Below, piece after piece: positions 46,879-56,475 of a stretch of 64,000 nt of DNA. A program made the position numbers and the translations under genes. The stretch spans positions 7,408,531 to 7,472,530 of the forward strand of contig NZ_CP015849.1 in NCBI RefSeq assembly GCF_001654495.1, read 5' to 3'. Under the pieces are notes generated by a model. That model was not told where the DNA came from, did not search any database, and saw nothing but the letters and a program-made list of their open reading frames with translations. Source of the stretch: Streptomyces sp. SAT1. GTDB lineage: Bacteria; Actinomycetota; Actinomycetes; Streptomycetales; Streptomycetaceae. Numbering within the stretch: position 1 is the stretch's first letter; each line of letters opens with the position of its first letter.

Positions 46879-47724
46879 TCAGCTCTCGGTCAGCATGCCT
46901 TCGCGCAGCCGGGACAGGCAGCGGGAGAGCAGCCGGGAGACGTGCATCTGGGAGACGCCGAGGCGTTCGCCGATCTGGGCCTGGGTGAGCTCCTCGACGA
47001 ACCGCATGTGGATGATCTGCCGGTCCCGTTCGTCGAGGGCGGCGATCACCGGTGCCAGGGCGTGGAAGTCCTCCACCAGGGCGAGGGCCGCGTCGTCGAA
47101 GCCGATGAAGTCGGCCAGCGGGGTCTCGCTGTCGTCGCTCGTGCTCAGGGCGGCGTCCAGGGACGCGGCCCGGTAGCCGTTGGAGGCGACACGGGCCTCG
47201 ACGACCTCGGCCTCGCTCAGGCTCATCAGCTCGGCGAGCTCCCTGGTGCTGGGAGTGCGGCCCATGCGGCTGCGCAGTTCCTCGGTGGCCTGCGCGAGGT
47301 GGACACGGGCCTCCTGCAGCCGGCGGGGCACGTGCACCGCCCAGGAGGTGTCACGGAAGAAGCGCTTGATCTCGCCCACGATGTAGGGCACGGCGAAGGA
47401 GGTGAACTCCACCTCGCGGGAGATCTCGAACCGGTCGATCGCCTTGATCAGGCCGATCATGCCGACCTGGACGATGTCCTCCATCTCCTCCGGGTTGCGG
47501 CTGCGGTAGCGGCCGGCCGCGAAGCGGACGAGGGACATGTTCATCTCGATCAGCGTGTTGCGCGCGTAGCTGTACTCGGGCGTGCCCTCCTCCAGCGTGG
47601 CCAGCCGACTGAAGAACAGCCGCGACAGCTCGCGTGCGTCCTTCGGAGCCACCTTGGAAGGATCGCCGATCTCCGGCAGCACCTCCTGCGTGCGTACCCG
47701 GACCTCTGCGACGGCGATTGCCAT
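46879..47724 (-). CDS. RNA polymerase sigma factor, SigB/SigF family
   Basis: 281 residues from ATG 47724 (GGGAGGGG upstream). Region 2 has NMSLVRFAAGRYRSRNPEEMEDI, IVQVGMIGLIKAIDRF and FTSFAVPYIVGEIKRFFRD. Region 3 has VPRRLQEARVHLAQATEELRS. Region 4.2 contains the HTH TQAQIGERLGVSQMHVSRLLSR. This is a group 3 sigma factor of the stress/sporulation branch found in several copies in Streptomyces. Control is probably through partner switching with the ATPase gene that follows it and the Rsb modules elsewhere in the window. Confidence 0.92.
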   Translation of the reverse strand: MAIAVAEVRVRTQEVLPEIGDPSKVAPKDARELSRLFFSRLATLEEGTPEYSYARNTLIEMNMSLVRFAAGRYRSRNPEEMEDIVQVGMIGLIKAIDRFEISREVEFTSFAVPYIVGEIKRFFRDTSWAVHVPRRLQEARVHLAQATEELRSRMGRTPSTRELAELMSLSEAEVVEARVASNGYRAASLDAALSTSDDSETPLADFIGFDDAALALVEDFHALAPVIAALDERDRQIIHMRFVEELTQAQIGERLGVSQMHVSRLLSRCLSRLREGMLTES

Positions 47725-48110
47725 GGGTGCCCCTCCCGACCTTGCTGAACTCGTCTTCCGAAACCGGCGAGACCGCCGGTACCCCCGATTTCGCCGGGCA
47801 TGCACGCCCGTTGCTCATTCGTTCTCGGCCCGGCGCACGCGCGCGCCGGACGGCACGGCGTCATGTTCGCGGAACAGGCACGACCGAGGGGCCCGACTCG
47901 TCCCGCCCGGCCCCTCCAGAAGCGCTCCGAACCGCGTGTCTGCGGATCACAGACGGTGGTGCTGTGCCGGTCCGGCTGCCGAGAGCCGGACCGGCACAGC
48001 ACGAACACGCCCTTCCTGCGGATGCCCGCGCGCCCGGTCGATTCCGTCGAGCGCCGCCTCGTTCCGGGCCGTACCCGAAGTGACGTGGAGACAGCGGTGG
48101 TCGAGCGGGA
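47725..48110. other. Gene-free region upstream of the sigma gene
   Basis: 386 bp between the sigma factor start and the end of the pyruvate oxidase-like gene. It contains the large hairpin at 47959-48002. The part near 47820-47910 repeats GC-rich elements and should hold the sigma gene promoter, but no box is clear. Confidence 0.45.
47959..48002 (-). terminator. 19-bp perfect hairpin
   Basis: 47959-47977 pairs base for base with 47984-48002 around a 6-nt loop. The stem is GC-rich and lacks a U-tract, which is the usual form in Streptomyces. It lies 109 bp beyond the end of the pyruvate oxidase-like gene and probably ends that transcript. Confidence 0.75.
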
Positions 48111-49873
48111 TCAGGCGGTCCCGTCGTCCCCGTGGCTGCGCACGATCTCCTTGACCTTGGCCACCGCGAAACCCCAGCCCTGTTCGACGGTCGGCTTGGC
48201 CGGGACCGCGACCTCGTCCGGGTTGGTGAGCACGTCGAGCAGCACCGGACCCGGGGTGCCGAAGGCGCGGCGCACGGACTTCTCCAGGTCGGCCGGGTCG
48301 GTGACACGGATACCGGGGATGCCCATGGCCTCGGCGACCGCGGCGAAGTCCGGATTGTCCAGGACTGTGCCGAACTCCGGGAGCCCGGCCTGCTCCTGCT
48401 CCAGTTTGACCATGCCCAGCCGGCGGTTGTCGAAGACGACCAGCTTGACGGGGAGCCGGTGGGTCTTCAGCGTCATCAGGTCGCCCAGGAGCATGCTCAG
48501 ACCGCCGTCCCCGCAGAAGGCCACGACCTGCCGGTCCCGGTCGAGGCACTGGGCGCCCAGGGCCTGCGGCATCGCGTTCGCCATCGAGCCGAGGTTGTAG
48601 GAGCCGATCAGCCGGCGCTCCCCGCGCATCTCGACGAACCGCGACAGCCACACCGTGGCCATCCCGGTGTCGGAGGTGAAGACGGCGTCGTCCGCGGCGA
48701 GCCGGTCCACCACGGACGCCAGCGCCTCGGGGCGGATGTCGTCAAAGCGGTTGTCGAGCGAGGACCGCAGACGGCCGATGAGCCCCTTGTCGTGCGCCGG
48801 GTCGGCCAGCCGCGCCTGGCCCGTACGCCACTGCTCGAAGCGCTTGCGTGCCTTCTCCAGGTGCGAGCGGTCCCGCGGGCCGTCGGCCCCGTCCACGCGG
48901 TCGGCGAGATGGGTGAGGAGGGCGCGGACGGTCGCGCCCGTGTCCCCGACGAGACCGGCCTCGACCGGCACGCGCCGCCCGATGTGGGCCGCCTCCGTGT
49001 CGACCTGCACGACGGTCTTCCCCTCCGGATACCACTCCCGGTAGGGGAAGTCGGTGCCCAGGAGCAGCAGCGTGTCCGCGTCCTCCAGCGCGGACGCGGC
49101 GGCCGGGTTGCCGATCAGCCCCGTCTGGCCGACCTGGAAGGGATTGGTGTCGCCTTCGAAGCCTTCCTTGGCCTTCAGGGTGAGGACCATCGGCGCGGCC
49201 AGCCGGTCGGCCAGGGCGAGCACCTCCTCGCGAGCCCGTCGGGCGCCCCGCCCCACGAGCAGGGTGACCCGCTCGGCCCGGTCCAGGAGCTCGGCCGCCC
49301 GGCTCACGGCCGACTCCTCGGGCCTGGTCACCGGCGGGTTGAGGGAGAAGCGGGCCGGGCGGTCCGTACCCACCTCGCGTTCGCCGAGATCACCCGGCAC
49401 GGTCAGGACGGCCACGCCCTTGCGGCCGATCGCGTTGCGCACCGCCGCCTCCAGCAGCTGAGGCAGCTGGTCGGGCGAGGTGAGAGTGGCGCGGAAGACC
49501 GCCACGTCGCTGAAGAGGGCGTCGTTGTCGACCTCCTGGAAGTAGTCGCTGCCCAGTTCGCTCAGCGGCACCTGGCCCGCGACGGCCAGGACCGGCGTAC
49601 GGCTCTTGGCCGCGTCGTACAGTCCGTTGAGGAGGTGGACGGAGCCCGGTCCGACCGTGCCCATGCAGACCCCGAGAGTGCCGCTGAGCTGAGACTGGGC
49701 GCTCGCGGCGAACGCCGCGCCTCCTCGTGCCGGCATCCCACCCACTCCAGGCCGTCGGTGGTGCGCAGGGCGTCCGTCAAGGGGTTCAGGGCGTCCCCCA
49801 CGACACCGAACACCTGGCGTACGCCGAGTTCGCTCAGCGCGTCCACGATGACACGGGCGACAGTACGGGCCAC
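48111..49873 (-). pseudogene. Frameshifted pyruvate oxidase/dehydrogenase-like TPP enzyme gene (PoxB-like)
   Basis: GTG 49873 with GGAGGATCG opens the N-terminal TPP-enzyme segment (VARVIVDALSELGVRQVFGV, ending in GCRHEEA). The rest of the enzyme continues in a different frame (AFAASAQSQLSGTLGVCMGT, the TPP-binding GDGGLSMLLGDL with FDN further on) to the stop at 48111. One missing G in a GCGGCGGCG run near 49715-49720 explains the shift. The joined product would be about 587 residues, normal for PoxB-type enzymes that turn pyruvate into acetate and CO2. It is broken or a sequencing error. It follows the GltS-like gene on the same strand. Confidence 0.8.
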
Positions 49874-50002
49874 TTCGATCCTCCAGAAGAGAAGACAGAC
49901 GGATTGAACAGGTCGGACGACGACCGACCGACCGGCCGGGCCGGTCCGGCGGCGACCGGCCGGACCGGCGGCGACCGGCAGGCCGGACAGGGACCCGACA
50001 GG

Positions 50003-51586
50003 TCAGACGGTGAACCGGTCGGGGTCGGCGGCCTTCCAGTCGGCCGCCCAGTCCTCGGGCGGCTCGTCGAGCAACTGCCCCGGCTCCAGCCACTCGTACA
50101 GCTCCGCGTAGGAGCGCGCGGTGTGCGGATCGATGCGGCGGCGCAGCATGTGCGGGCGCAGCTCGGCCGGGTCGGTGACCCCCATGGAGGCCATGATCTC
50201 CAGGGCGCTGGCCACGGTCGCCTCCTGGAAGCGCCGCACACGCGGGGTCTTGTCCCGGACGTCGAGGGCACGGGCGCGCCGGGCGTCCTGGGTGGCCACA
50301 CCGCTGGGACAGGCGTTGGTGTGGCATCGCTGGGCCTGGATGCAGCCGACGGCGAACATCATCGCGCGAGCGGCGTTGCCGTAGTCGGCGCCCTGGACGA
50401 GGCGTTTGACCAGATCGGTGCCGGTGGCGATCTTGCCGCTCGCGCCGATGCGGACGCGGTCGCGCAGCCCCGCGCCGACCAGGGCGTTGTGCACGGTGAG
50501 CAAGCCCTCGGTCAGGGGCGCGCCCACATGGTCGGCGAACTCCAGCGGGGCGGCCCCGGTACCGCCCTCACCGCCGTCCACGATGATGAAGTCGGGCGCC
50601 GTGCCCTCCTCCAGCATGGCCTTGCACACGGCGAGGAACTGCTGCCGCGAACCCACGCACAGCTTGAATCCGGTCGGTTTGCCCCCGGACAACTCCCGGA
50701 GCCGGGCGACGGACCGGACCAGCTCCCGCGGGGTGGAGAACAGCTTGTGGTACGGCGGTGAGATCACCGTCCGACCCCGGGGCACGTCACGCACCTGCGC
50801 TATCTCCGCGTTGACCTTCGAGCCCGGCAGGACACCGCCGATGCCCGGCTTGGCGCCCTGCGACAGCTTCAGGGAGACGCACTTGACGTGGTCGTGCGCG
50901 GCCTTGTCGGCGAACTCGGCGGGATCGAAGTCACCGTCCTGGGTGCGGCACCCGAAGTAACCGGTCCCGATCTCCCAGACCAGGTCCCCGCCCGGCCGAA
51001 GGTGATACTCCGAAAGCCCCCCTTCGCCCGTGTCATGGGCGAAGCCGCCTGCCGCTGCGCCGCCGTTGAGGGCGAGGATCGCGTTGGCCGACAGCGAGCC
51101 GAAGCTCATCGCCGACACGTTCAGCAGCGCCATGTCGTAGGGGCGGCGGCAGTCGGGGCCGCCGATCCGGACCCGCGGGGGTGTGCGCGGCGCCTGGCGC
51201 GGAGCCATGGACGGCACCAGGTACTCGTATCCCGGCAGGTGGACGTCGCGCTCGGTGCCGTACGGCTGCTCGGCGTCCGTGCCCTTGGCCCGTTCGTAGA
51301 CGATGGTGCGGACGTCCCGGTCGAAGGGGCGGCCGTCGAAGTTCCGCTCGATGAAGTACTGCTGCAGCTCGGGGCGGATCCGTTCCAGGAGGAAGCGGGC
51401 ATGGCCCAGCACGGGATAGTTGCGCAGCACCGAGTGCCGGCGCTGCGCGAGGTCCCATGCCCCCAGCAGACCCAGCGCGAGGAGCGGCACGGCGCCGAAG
51501 CACCACCACGGCGACGCCGCCACCGCGGCGAGGGCGGCGAGCAGGCCGAGCGTCAGGGGCAGGGCGACGAGTGCGATGCGGGTCAC
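50003..51586 (-). CDS. FMN-binding glutamate synthase-domain protein
   Basis: 527 residues from GTG 51586. One or two N-terminal membrane helices (LVALPLTLGLLAALAAV, WCFGAVPLLALGLL) are followed by a glutamate-synthase-type TIM barrel. Visible are FGSLSANAILALNGGAAAGGF, GVLPGSKVNAEIAQ, FIIVDGGEGGTGAAP for FMN binding and the Cys cluster CIQAQRCHTNACP (C-x5-C-x4-C) for a 3Fe-4S centre. Related proteins occur as stand-alone membrane-linked enzymes of unknown substrate. It precedes the pyruvate oxidase-like gene, and both are on the same strand. The start is uncertain because AGGG directly adjoins the GTG. Confidence 0.83.
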   Translation of the reverse strand: MTRIALVALPLTLGLLAALAAVAASPWWCFGAVPLLALGLLGAWDLAQRRHSVLRNYPVLGHARFLLERIRPELQQYFIERNFDGRPFDRDVRTIVYERAKGTDAEQPYGTERDVHLPGYEYLVPSMAPRQAPRTPPRVRIGGPDCRRPYDMALLNVSAMSFGSLSANAILALNGGAAAGGFAHDTGEGGLSEYHLRPGGDLVWEIGTGYFGCRTQDGDFDPAEFADKAAHDHVKCVSLKLSQGAKPGIGGVLPGSKVNAEIAQVRDVPRGRTVISPPYHKLFSTPRELVRSVARLRELSGGKPTGFKLCVGSRQQFLAVCKAMLEEGTAPDFIIVDGGEGGTGAAPLEFADHVGAPLTEGLLTVHNALVGAGLRDRVRIGASGKIATGTDLVKRLVQGADYGNAARAMMFAVGCIQAQRCHTNACPSGVATQDARRARALDVRDKTPRVRRFQEATVASALEIMASMGVTDPAELRPHMLRRRIDPHTARSYAELYEWLEPGQLLDEPPEDWAADWKAADPDRFTV

Positions 51587-51949
51587 CCCTCGCTCATTGC
51601 CCGCCGACGCCCTTCCACTCCCGCGGTCCGTCAGGAATCCCGGCAGGACGGTGCACCACCGCCGCCCGGAGCAGGCGGCGGCGCCCGACCCTCCCGGCCC
51701 TCCGGTGTGTCCCGGTCCTCCCGAGCCGCCCCGGCCCGCGAGCGCGCGCCCCGCTCCCGCCGGGTACGCCCCGCTCCCGCGGCACGGACCCGCTCCGACC
51801 GGGGGCCGGGTGACGGCGGCCGGCGGCGTGATGAGAACGTGAAGCCGCAGATCCCGTGGTGGACACCGCGCGGCCGGACTCCGCCCCGCCGGACCGCTGC
51901 GGTTCACCCGTCTGCCGTACGATCATTGTCTACAGCGAGGAGCGTGGAA

Positions 51950-52804
51950 GTGACCGACGACCGTGGTTCGCAGCGCCTGGTGGAGCTGCTGACCGGCAAC
52001 AGTGAGGCGTTCGTCGCCCAGTGGGTGACCGTGGTGGGCGAATCGCTCACGGGCCGACTGAGCACCGCGGAGGTGGAGCGGGAGCTCCGTGACCTCTACA
52101 CAGCCATGTGCGCCGGACTCGCCACCGGCGAACTCAGCGTGCACTCCGACGGTTTCGCCGAGGTCCGCAGCCTCCTGGTGGAGCTGTCCCGCAACCGTGC
52201 CCGGCAGGGCTTCACCCCGACCGAGACGGCCATCAGCGTCTTCGCCCTCAAGCAGGTCCTGGAGCCGTCACTCACCGGGAGCGCCGGGGACGTCCGCGCC
52301 TACCTCCAGCTCAGCCGCGTCCTGGACGAACTCGGCCTGCTGACCGTGGAGGCGTACGCGCGCACACGCGAAGAGATCATCTCCGCGCAGGCCGACCAGC
52401 TCCTGGAACTGTCGACCCCGGTCGTCAAGCTCTGGGACGGCGTCGTGGCGGTGCCCCTCGTCGGCACCCTGGACTCGGCGCGCACACAGGTCGTGATGGA
52501 GCGGCTGCTCCAGGCGCTGATCGACTACAACTCGACGCAGGCGATCATCGACATCACCGGCGTCCCCGCGGTCGACACCCAGGTCGCCCAGCACCTGCTG
52601 AAGACCGTGGTCGCCGCGCGGATGATGGGCGCCGACTGCGTCATCTCGGGCATCCGCCCGCAGATCGCGCAGACGATCGTCGCCCTGGGGATCGAGTTCG
52701 GCGACATCCCGACGAAGAGCACCCTGGCCGACGCCCTGCGGCACGCGCTGGGCACCATCGAGCGGGACAAGAAGCTGGCGGAGAACCGCGGGAGCCTCCT
52801 GTGA
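51950..52804 (+). CDS. RsbR-type stressosome scaffold protein
   Basis: 284 residues from GTG 51950 (GAGGAG seven bases before). The N-terminal half is a helical non-heme-globin-like sensor (LVELLTGNSEAFVAQW and FALKQVLEPSLTG). The C-terminal STAS domain (about 165-275) has VPLVGTLDSARTQVV, IIDITGVPAVDTQVA and ISGIRPQIAQTI. The Thr in AVDTQ is at the position phosphorylated by RsbT in RsbR proteins. With the next two genes it forms a complete RsbR-RsbS-RsbT set, and its stop overlaps the GTG of the RsbS gene. Confidence 0.88.
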   Translation: MTDDRGSQRLVELLTGNSEAFVAQWVTVVGESLTGRLSTAEVERELRDLYTAMCAGLATGELSVHSDGFAEVRSLLVELSRNRARQGFTPTETAISVFALKQVLEPSLTGSAGDVRAYLQLSRVLDELGLLTVEAYARTREEIISAQADQLLELSTPVVKLWDGVVAVPLVGTLDSARTQVVMERLLQALIDYNSTQAIIDITGVPAVDTQVAQHLLKTVVAARMMGADCVISGIRPQIAQTIVALGIEFGDIPTKSTLADALRHALGTIERDKKLAENRGSLL

Positions 52805-53181
52805 CCGATCGCGTCCCCGTTCTCCAGATCTCGGACGTCCTGCTGGTGTCCATCCAGGTCGATCTGGAGGACCACACCGTCCTGGACCTCCAGGACGACC
52901 TCTCCAAACGCATCGTCGACACCGGGGCACGCGGCGTCGTGATCGACATCTCCGCCCTGGAGATCGTCGACTCGTTCGTGGGTCGCATGCTCGCCACGGT
53001 CGCCGCCATGTCCCGGGTGCTCGGCGCGGAGACCGTCGTGGTCGGCATGCGTCCGGCGGTCGCCATCACCCTGGTCGAACTGGGGCTGACCCTCGGCGGC
53101 GTACGCACCGCTCTGAACCTGGAGGCCGGCCTGGCGGCTCTTCGCCGCGCCGTACACGCCGAGCAGCCGGGCCGCGCCTGA
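52801..53181 (+). CDS. RsbS-type STAS protein
   Basis: 126 residues from GTG 52801, in GTGA overlap with RsbR. Single STAS domain: VLQISDVLLVSIQVDL, VVIDISALEIVDSFVGRML, and VVVGMRPAVAITLVEL. The serine in IVDSFVG is the site phosphorylated by RsbT in family members. Together with RsbR it makes the stressosome core that traps RsbT until a stress signal arrives. The stop shares a base with the ATG of the RsbT gene (TGATG). Confidence 0.9.
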   Translation: MTDRVPVLQISDVLLVSIQVDLEDHTVLDLQDDLSKRIVDTGARGVVIDISALEIVDSFVGRMLATVAAMSRVLGAETVVVGMRPAVAITLVELGLTLGGVRTALNLEAGLAALRRAVHAEQPGRA

Positions 53182-53597
53182 TGCCCGGCGACACCGCGCG
53201 GCGGGCCGAGTCGATCGAACTCGACGGGAGCGCCGGTGTGGTCAAGGCGCGCCAACTGGTGCGCGCCCTCGCGCAGGAGGCCGGACTGTCCCTGGTCGAC
53301 CAGACCAAACTCGTCACCGCCGCCAGTGAACTGGCGCGCAACACCGTCGTCTACGGGGGAGGGGGCCGGATGGACGCCGAGGCGGCCTGGAGCAACGGCC
53401 GCTCCGGAGTCCGGCTGCTCTTCGCCGACGAAGGCCCCGGCATCCCCGACGTGGAGCTGGCCCTGACCGACGGCTGGACCACCGGCAGCGGCATGGGACT
53501 CGGCCTCAGCGGCGCCAAGCGCCTCGCGGACGAGTTCGAACTGGACACCGGCGTGGGACGCGGGACCCGGGTCACCATCGTGAAGTGGGCCCGGTGA
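53181..53597 (+). CDS. RsbT-type serine kinase
   Basis: 138 residues, ATG in TGATG overlap with RsbS. HATPase_c fold: N-box ASELARNTVVYGGGG, G1 ADEGPGIPD, and G2 GSGMGLGLSGAKRL, as in RsbT. It phosphorylates the STAS proteins RsbR and RsbS and, once free, activates a downstream phosphatase. Three possible outputs are encoded in the following genes. The next gene overlaps its stop (GTGA). Confidence 0.9.
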   Translation: MPGDTARRAESIELDGSAGVVKARQLVRALAQEAGLSLVDQTKLVTAASELARNTVVYGGGGRMDAEAAWSNGRSGVRLLFADEGPGIPDVELALTDGWTTGSGMGLGLSGAKRLADEFELDTGVGRGTRVTIVKWAR

Positions 53598-54655
53598 CCG
53601 CTCCTCTGCTCGCCGAACCCGGTGAGACCGTCTGGCTCCGGGTCGACGTCGGTCTGCCCATCGCGGCCCGCCGGGAGGCCGCACGGCTGGCCCGCCGCCT
53701 CGGTATCGGCGAGGACCGCGTCGCCTCGGTCGAGATCGTGGCGACCGAGGCGGCCACCAACCTCCAGCGGCACGCCGTCGACGGCGCCCTCGTCCTGCGG
53801 GTGGCGATGGACGGGGAACACGCGGCACTGGACATCCTGTCCACGGACACCGGCCCCGGCATCGCCGACCTCCGGGCGGCGCTGCGCGACGGGACGTCCT
53901 CCGCCGGGACCCTCGGGGTGGGCCTCGGTGCCATCGTCCGGCTCGCCGACGCCTTCGACATCCACACCCTGGCCGGTCGCGGCACGGCCCTGCTCGCCCG
54001 CTTCCACGCCGACGGCCGAGGGGCCGCCGCCTGCGCCTCCTCCGGAGTGGAGATCGGCGGCCTCACACGCCCCATCGGCGGCGAGGAGATGTGCGGGGAC
54101 ACCTGGGCGGTGCGATACGCCGACACACCCGCCGAGGGGGCGGAGGCCACCACCCCCCTCCTCGCCATGATGTGCGACGGGCTGGGCCACGGCCCGCAGG
54201 CGGCGCGGGCCGGCGAGGTGGCGCGGGAGGCGTTCCGGACGAGCCGCGGCACGCGGCCGCAGGCCGTCCTGGAGGACATGCACCGCGCCCTGCGCGGCAC
54301 CCGGGGCGCCGCGGTCGCCGTGGTCCGGGTCGACTTCCCCGGCCGCCAGATCGAGTTCGCGGGCGTCGGCAACACCACGACCTGTCTGGTCTCCGACGGC
54401 CGCAGGTCCTCCCTGCTCTCCTCGCCCGGCATCGTCGGAGCCCATCTGCCCCGGGCGCGGAGCGTCTTCGCCGACGCCGCGCCGGGCGCGGTCCTCGTCA
54501 TGCACTCGGACGGCCTCAACGACCGCTGGTCCCCCAGTTCCTTCCCCGGCCTCTTCGCCCGCACCCCCACGGTCGTCGCCGCGCAGATCCTGCGGGACGC
54601 GGGCGCGCGCCGCGACGACATCGGCGTACTGGTCCTCAAGGCGGCGACACCGTGA
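53594..54655 (+). CDS. ATPase-phosphatase fusion (RsbX/RsbT-like)
   Basis: 353 residues from GTG 53594. The N-terminal 130 residues form an HATPase_c module (ATEAATNLQRHAV, STDTGPGIADL and GVGLGAIVRLADAF). The C-terminal part (about 160-350) is a PP2C/RsbX-type phosphatase (EEMCGDTWAVRY, LAMMCDGLGHGPQAA, GVGNTTTCLV, HSDGLNDRW). Such fusions can both phosphorylate and dephosphorylate STAS proteins and would reset the stressosome. It is in the middle of the coupled operon. Confidence 0.87.
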   Translation: MTAPLLAEPGETVWLRVDVGLPIAARREAARLARRLGIGEDRVASVEIVATEAATNLQRHAVDGALVLRVAMDGEHAALDILSTDTGPGIADLRAALRDGTSSAGTLGVGLGAIVRLADAFDIHTLAGRGTALLARFHADGRGAAACASSGVEIGGLTRPIGGEEMCGDTWAVRYADTPAEGAEATTPLLAMMCDGLGHGPQAARAGEVAREAFRTSRGTRPQAVLEDMHRALRGTRGAAVAVVRVDFPGRQIEFAGVGNTTTCLVSDGRRSSLLSSPGIVGAHLPRARSVFADAAPGAVLVMHSDGLNDRWSPSSFPGLFARTPTVVAAQILRDAGARRDDIGVLVLKAATP

Positions 54656-56475
54656 ACCCCGGGCCGGCCGGAGACCCCGCCGACCGGGAACGCATCCTCG
54701 CCCGGATGCCCTTGACCAGGCAGGACGATCTGTTTCAACTCCGCCGGCACGGGCAAGCGGTGTGTCAGGCCCTGGAGCTCGGCGAAGCGAAGCGCGTCCG
54801 CCTCGTGACGCTGGCCAGCGAGGCGGGAGCCGAACTCCTGGGCTCCGCCGGTCTGGTCACCGAGTTCGTCCGCCTGGCCGGGCAGCCGCACCGGGTTGCC
54901 GTCCGCTATCTCTGGAAGGGGGACCAAGCGCCGAGTCATGACCTGCTGACCGCGTCGCACCGGCTCCTCGACCTCTGCACCGACGGCCCCGGCCGTCTGC
55001 TCATCGGCCAGGACCTGACCGCCCCGTTCACCGCCGAGGAGGCCGCGGAGCGGGTGACGGCGGAACTGGCGGGTCTGCGCGGCCCCGATATGAGCGAGGA
55101 GCTCCGCAGGCAGAACAGTCAGCTTCTCCAGGCGCTTCAGGACGAACGAGCCCGCGCCGAGGAACTGGAACGCCTCAACAAGGAACTGGACGAGACCAAC
55201 GCGGGCGTGATGGCGCTCTACTCCGAGCTCTCGGCCGAGCTGGAGGAGACGAACCGCGGTGTCGTCGCCCTCTACGCCGACCTGGAGGACAAGAGCCGCC
55301 GTCTGCGCCAGGCGAGCGCCGCGAAGACCCGCTTCTGGGCGAACGTCAGCCACGAGCTGCGGACCCCGGTCAACGCGGTGATCTCCCTCGCCCGGCTGCT
55401 GCTGGACGAGAACGCCGACCCCCTGACGGCCGAACAGCACCAGCAGGTGTCGCTCATCGCGGGATCGGGCAGCACCCTGCTCGCCCTGGTCGAAGAACTG
55501 CTCGACACCGCGAAGGCGGAGTCCGGACGGCTGGAGCCGCAGCTGGTCCGCGTCGACCTGCGCACCGTCCTGCACCAACTGCGGGGCACCCTCTCCTCCT
55601 CCGCCGCCGAGGGCGTCACCCTGGACATCGCCGACACGACCTTCCCCGGACCGTTCACCACCGACGAGGTGATGCTCACCCGGGTGCTGCGCAACGTCCT
55701 CTCCAACAGCCTGAAGTTCACCGCCTCCGGCACGGTCCGGCTCACGGTGCGGGCCGAGGAGCGGCCGGACGGCCCGTGGGCGCTCCTCACCGTCACGGAC
55801 ACCGGCGTCGGCATCCCCGAGGACGAGGTGGAGCAGGTCTTCGAGGAGTTCTACCAGGTGCGCGGATCCCACCAGCGCCACGTCTCCGGAACCGGCCTGG
55901 GCCTGCCCTACGCCCGCAAGCTCACCGAACTGCTCGGCGGCACACTCACCCTGACCAGCCGCCTCGGCCAGGGCACGGAGGTCACCGTCGAACTGCCCGC
56001 GGCCCCGACGCACGCCGGGCCCGTCCCGCTGCCGCAGGAGCCCCTGCTGCGCAGCGTCGTCATCATCGACGACGACCCGGTCTTCCTCAGCACGCTCCGG
56101 CCGACGCTGGACCGGCTCGCGGAGACCAGCACCGAGGTCACCCGCAGCGTCGAGGCGCTGCGCACCATCCGCACCACGCTGCCCGACGCGGTCCTGGTCG
56201 ACCTCGCCATGCCGCCGCCCGACGGCTACCAGGTGCTCCAGCAGATCTCGGCGGTCCCCTCGCTCGCGCAGGTGCCCGTCGTCGTCCTCACCAGCATGGG
56301 CGTCTCCGACATCGACCGGGCCCGGCTCGGCCGGGCGCGGGCGGTGCTCAGCAAGACCCATCTGACTGCCGAACGGCTGGCCGAGGCACTCGGCCTGCGC
56401 CCCGCCGCCGAGGGCCGGACCGCGGCCGCCGAACCGACGGACTCGAAGGACACGAAGGACACGCCGCCACCATGA
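54652..56475 (+). CDS. Cytoplasmic hybrid histidine kinase
   Basis: 607 residues from GTG 54652, overlapping the previous stop. The N-terminal 130 residues form an unassigned domain, followed by a coiled coil (about 140-215, including EELRRQNSQLLQALQDE). HisKA has the phospho-His in WANVSHELRTPVNAVI. HATPase_c has NVLSNSLKFT, VTDTGVGIPED and SGTGLGLPYARK. A receiver domain (about 465-580) has VIIDDDPVF, the acceptor Asp in VLVDLAMPPPDGYQV and the Lys of VLSKTH. No membrane span, so it senses an internal cue, likely by contact with the stressosome genes around it. Confidence 0.88.
   Translation: MNPGPAGDPADRERILARMPLTRQDDLFQLRRHGQAVCQALELGEAKRVRLVTLASEAGAELLGSAGLVTEFVRLAGQPHRVAVRYLWKGDQAPSHDLLTASHRLLDLCTDGPGRLLIGQDLTAPFTAEEAAERVTAELAGLRGPDMSEELRRQNSQLLQALQDERARAEELERLNKELDETNAGVMALYSELSAELEETNRGVVALYADLEDKSRRLRQASAAKTRFWANVSHELRTPVNAVISLARLLLDENADPLTAEQHQQVSLIAGSGSTLLALVEELLDTAKAESGRLEPQLVRVDLRTVLHQLRGTLSSSAAEGVTLDIADTTFPGPFTTDEVMLTRVLRNVLSNSLKFTASGTVRLTVRAEERPDGPWALLTVTDTGVGIPEDEVEQVFEEFYQVRGSHQRHVSGTGLGLPYARKLTELLGGTLTLTSRLGQGTEVTVELPAAPTHAGPVPLPQEPLLRSVVIIDDDPVFLSTLRPTLDRLAETSTEVTRSVEALRTIRTTLPDAVLVDLAMPPPDGYQVLQQISAVPSLAQVPVVVLTSMGVSDIDRARLGRARAVLSKTHLTAERLAEALGLRPAAEGRTAAAEPTDSKDTKDTPPP

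Noticed and set aside
48111..50327. A 738-codon frame read as a larger TPP enzyme
   Set aside because: The first part is a shadow of the upstream gene; the real N-terminus lies in another frame starting at GTG 49873.
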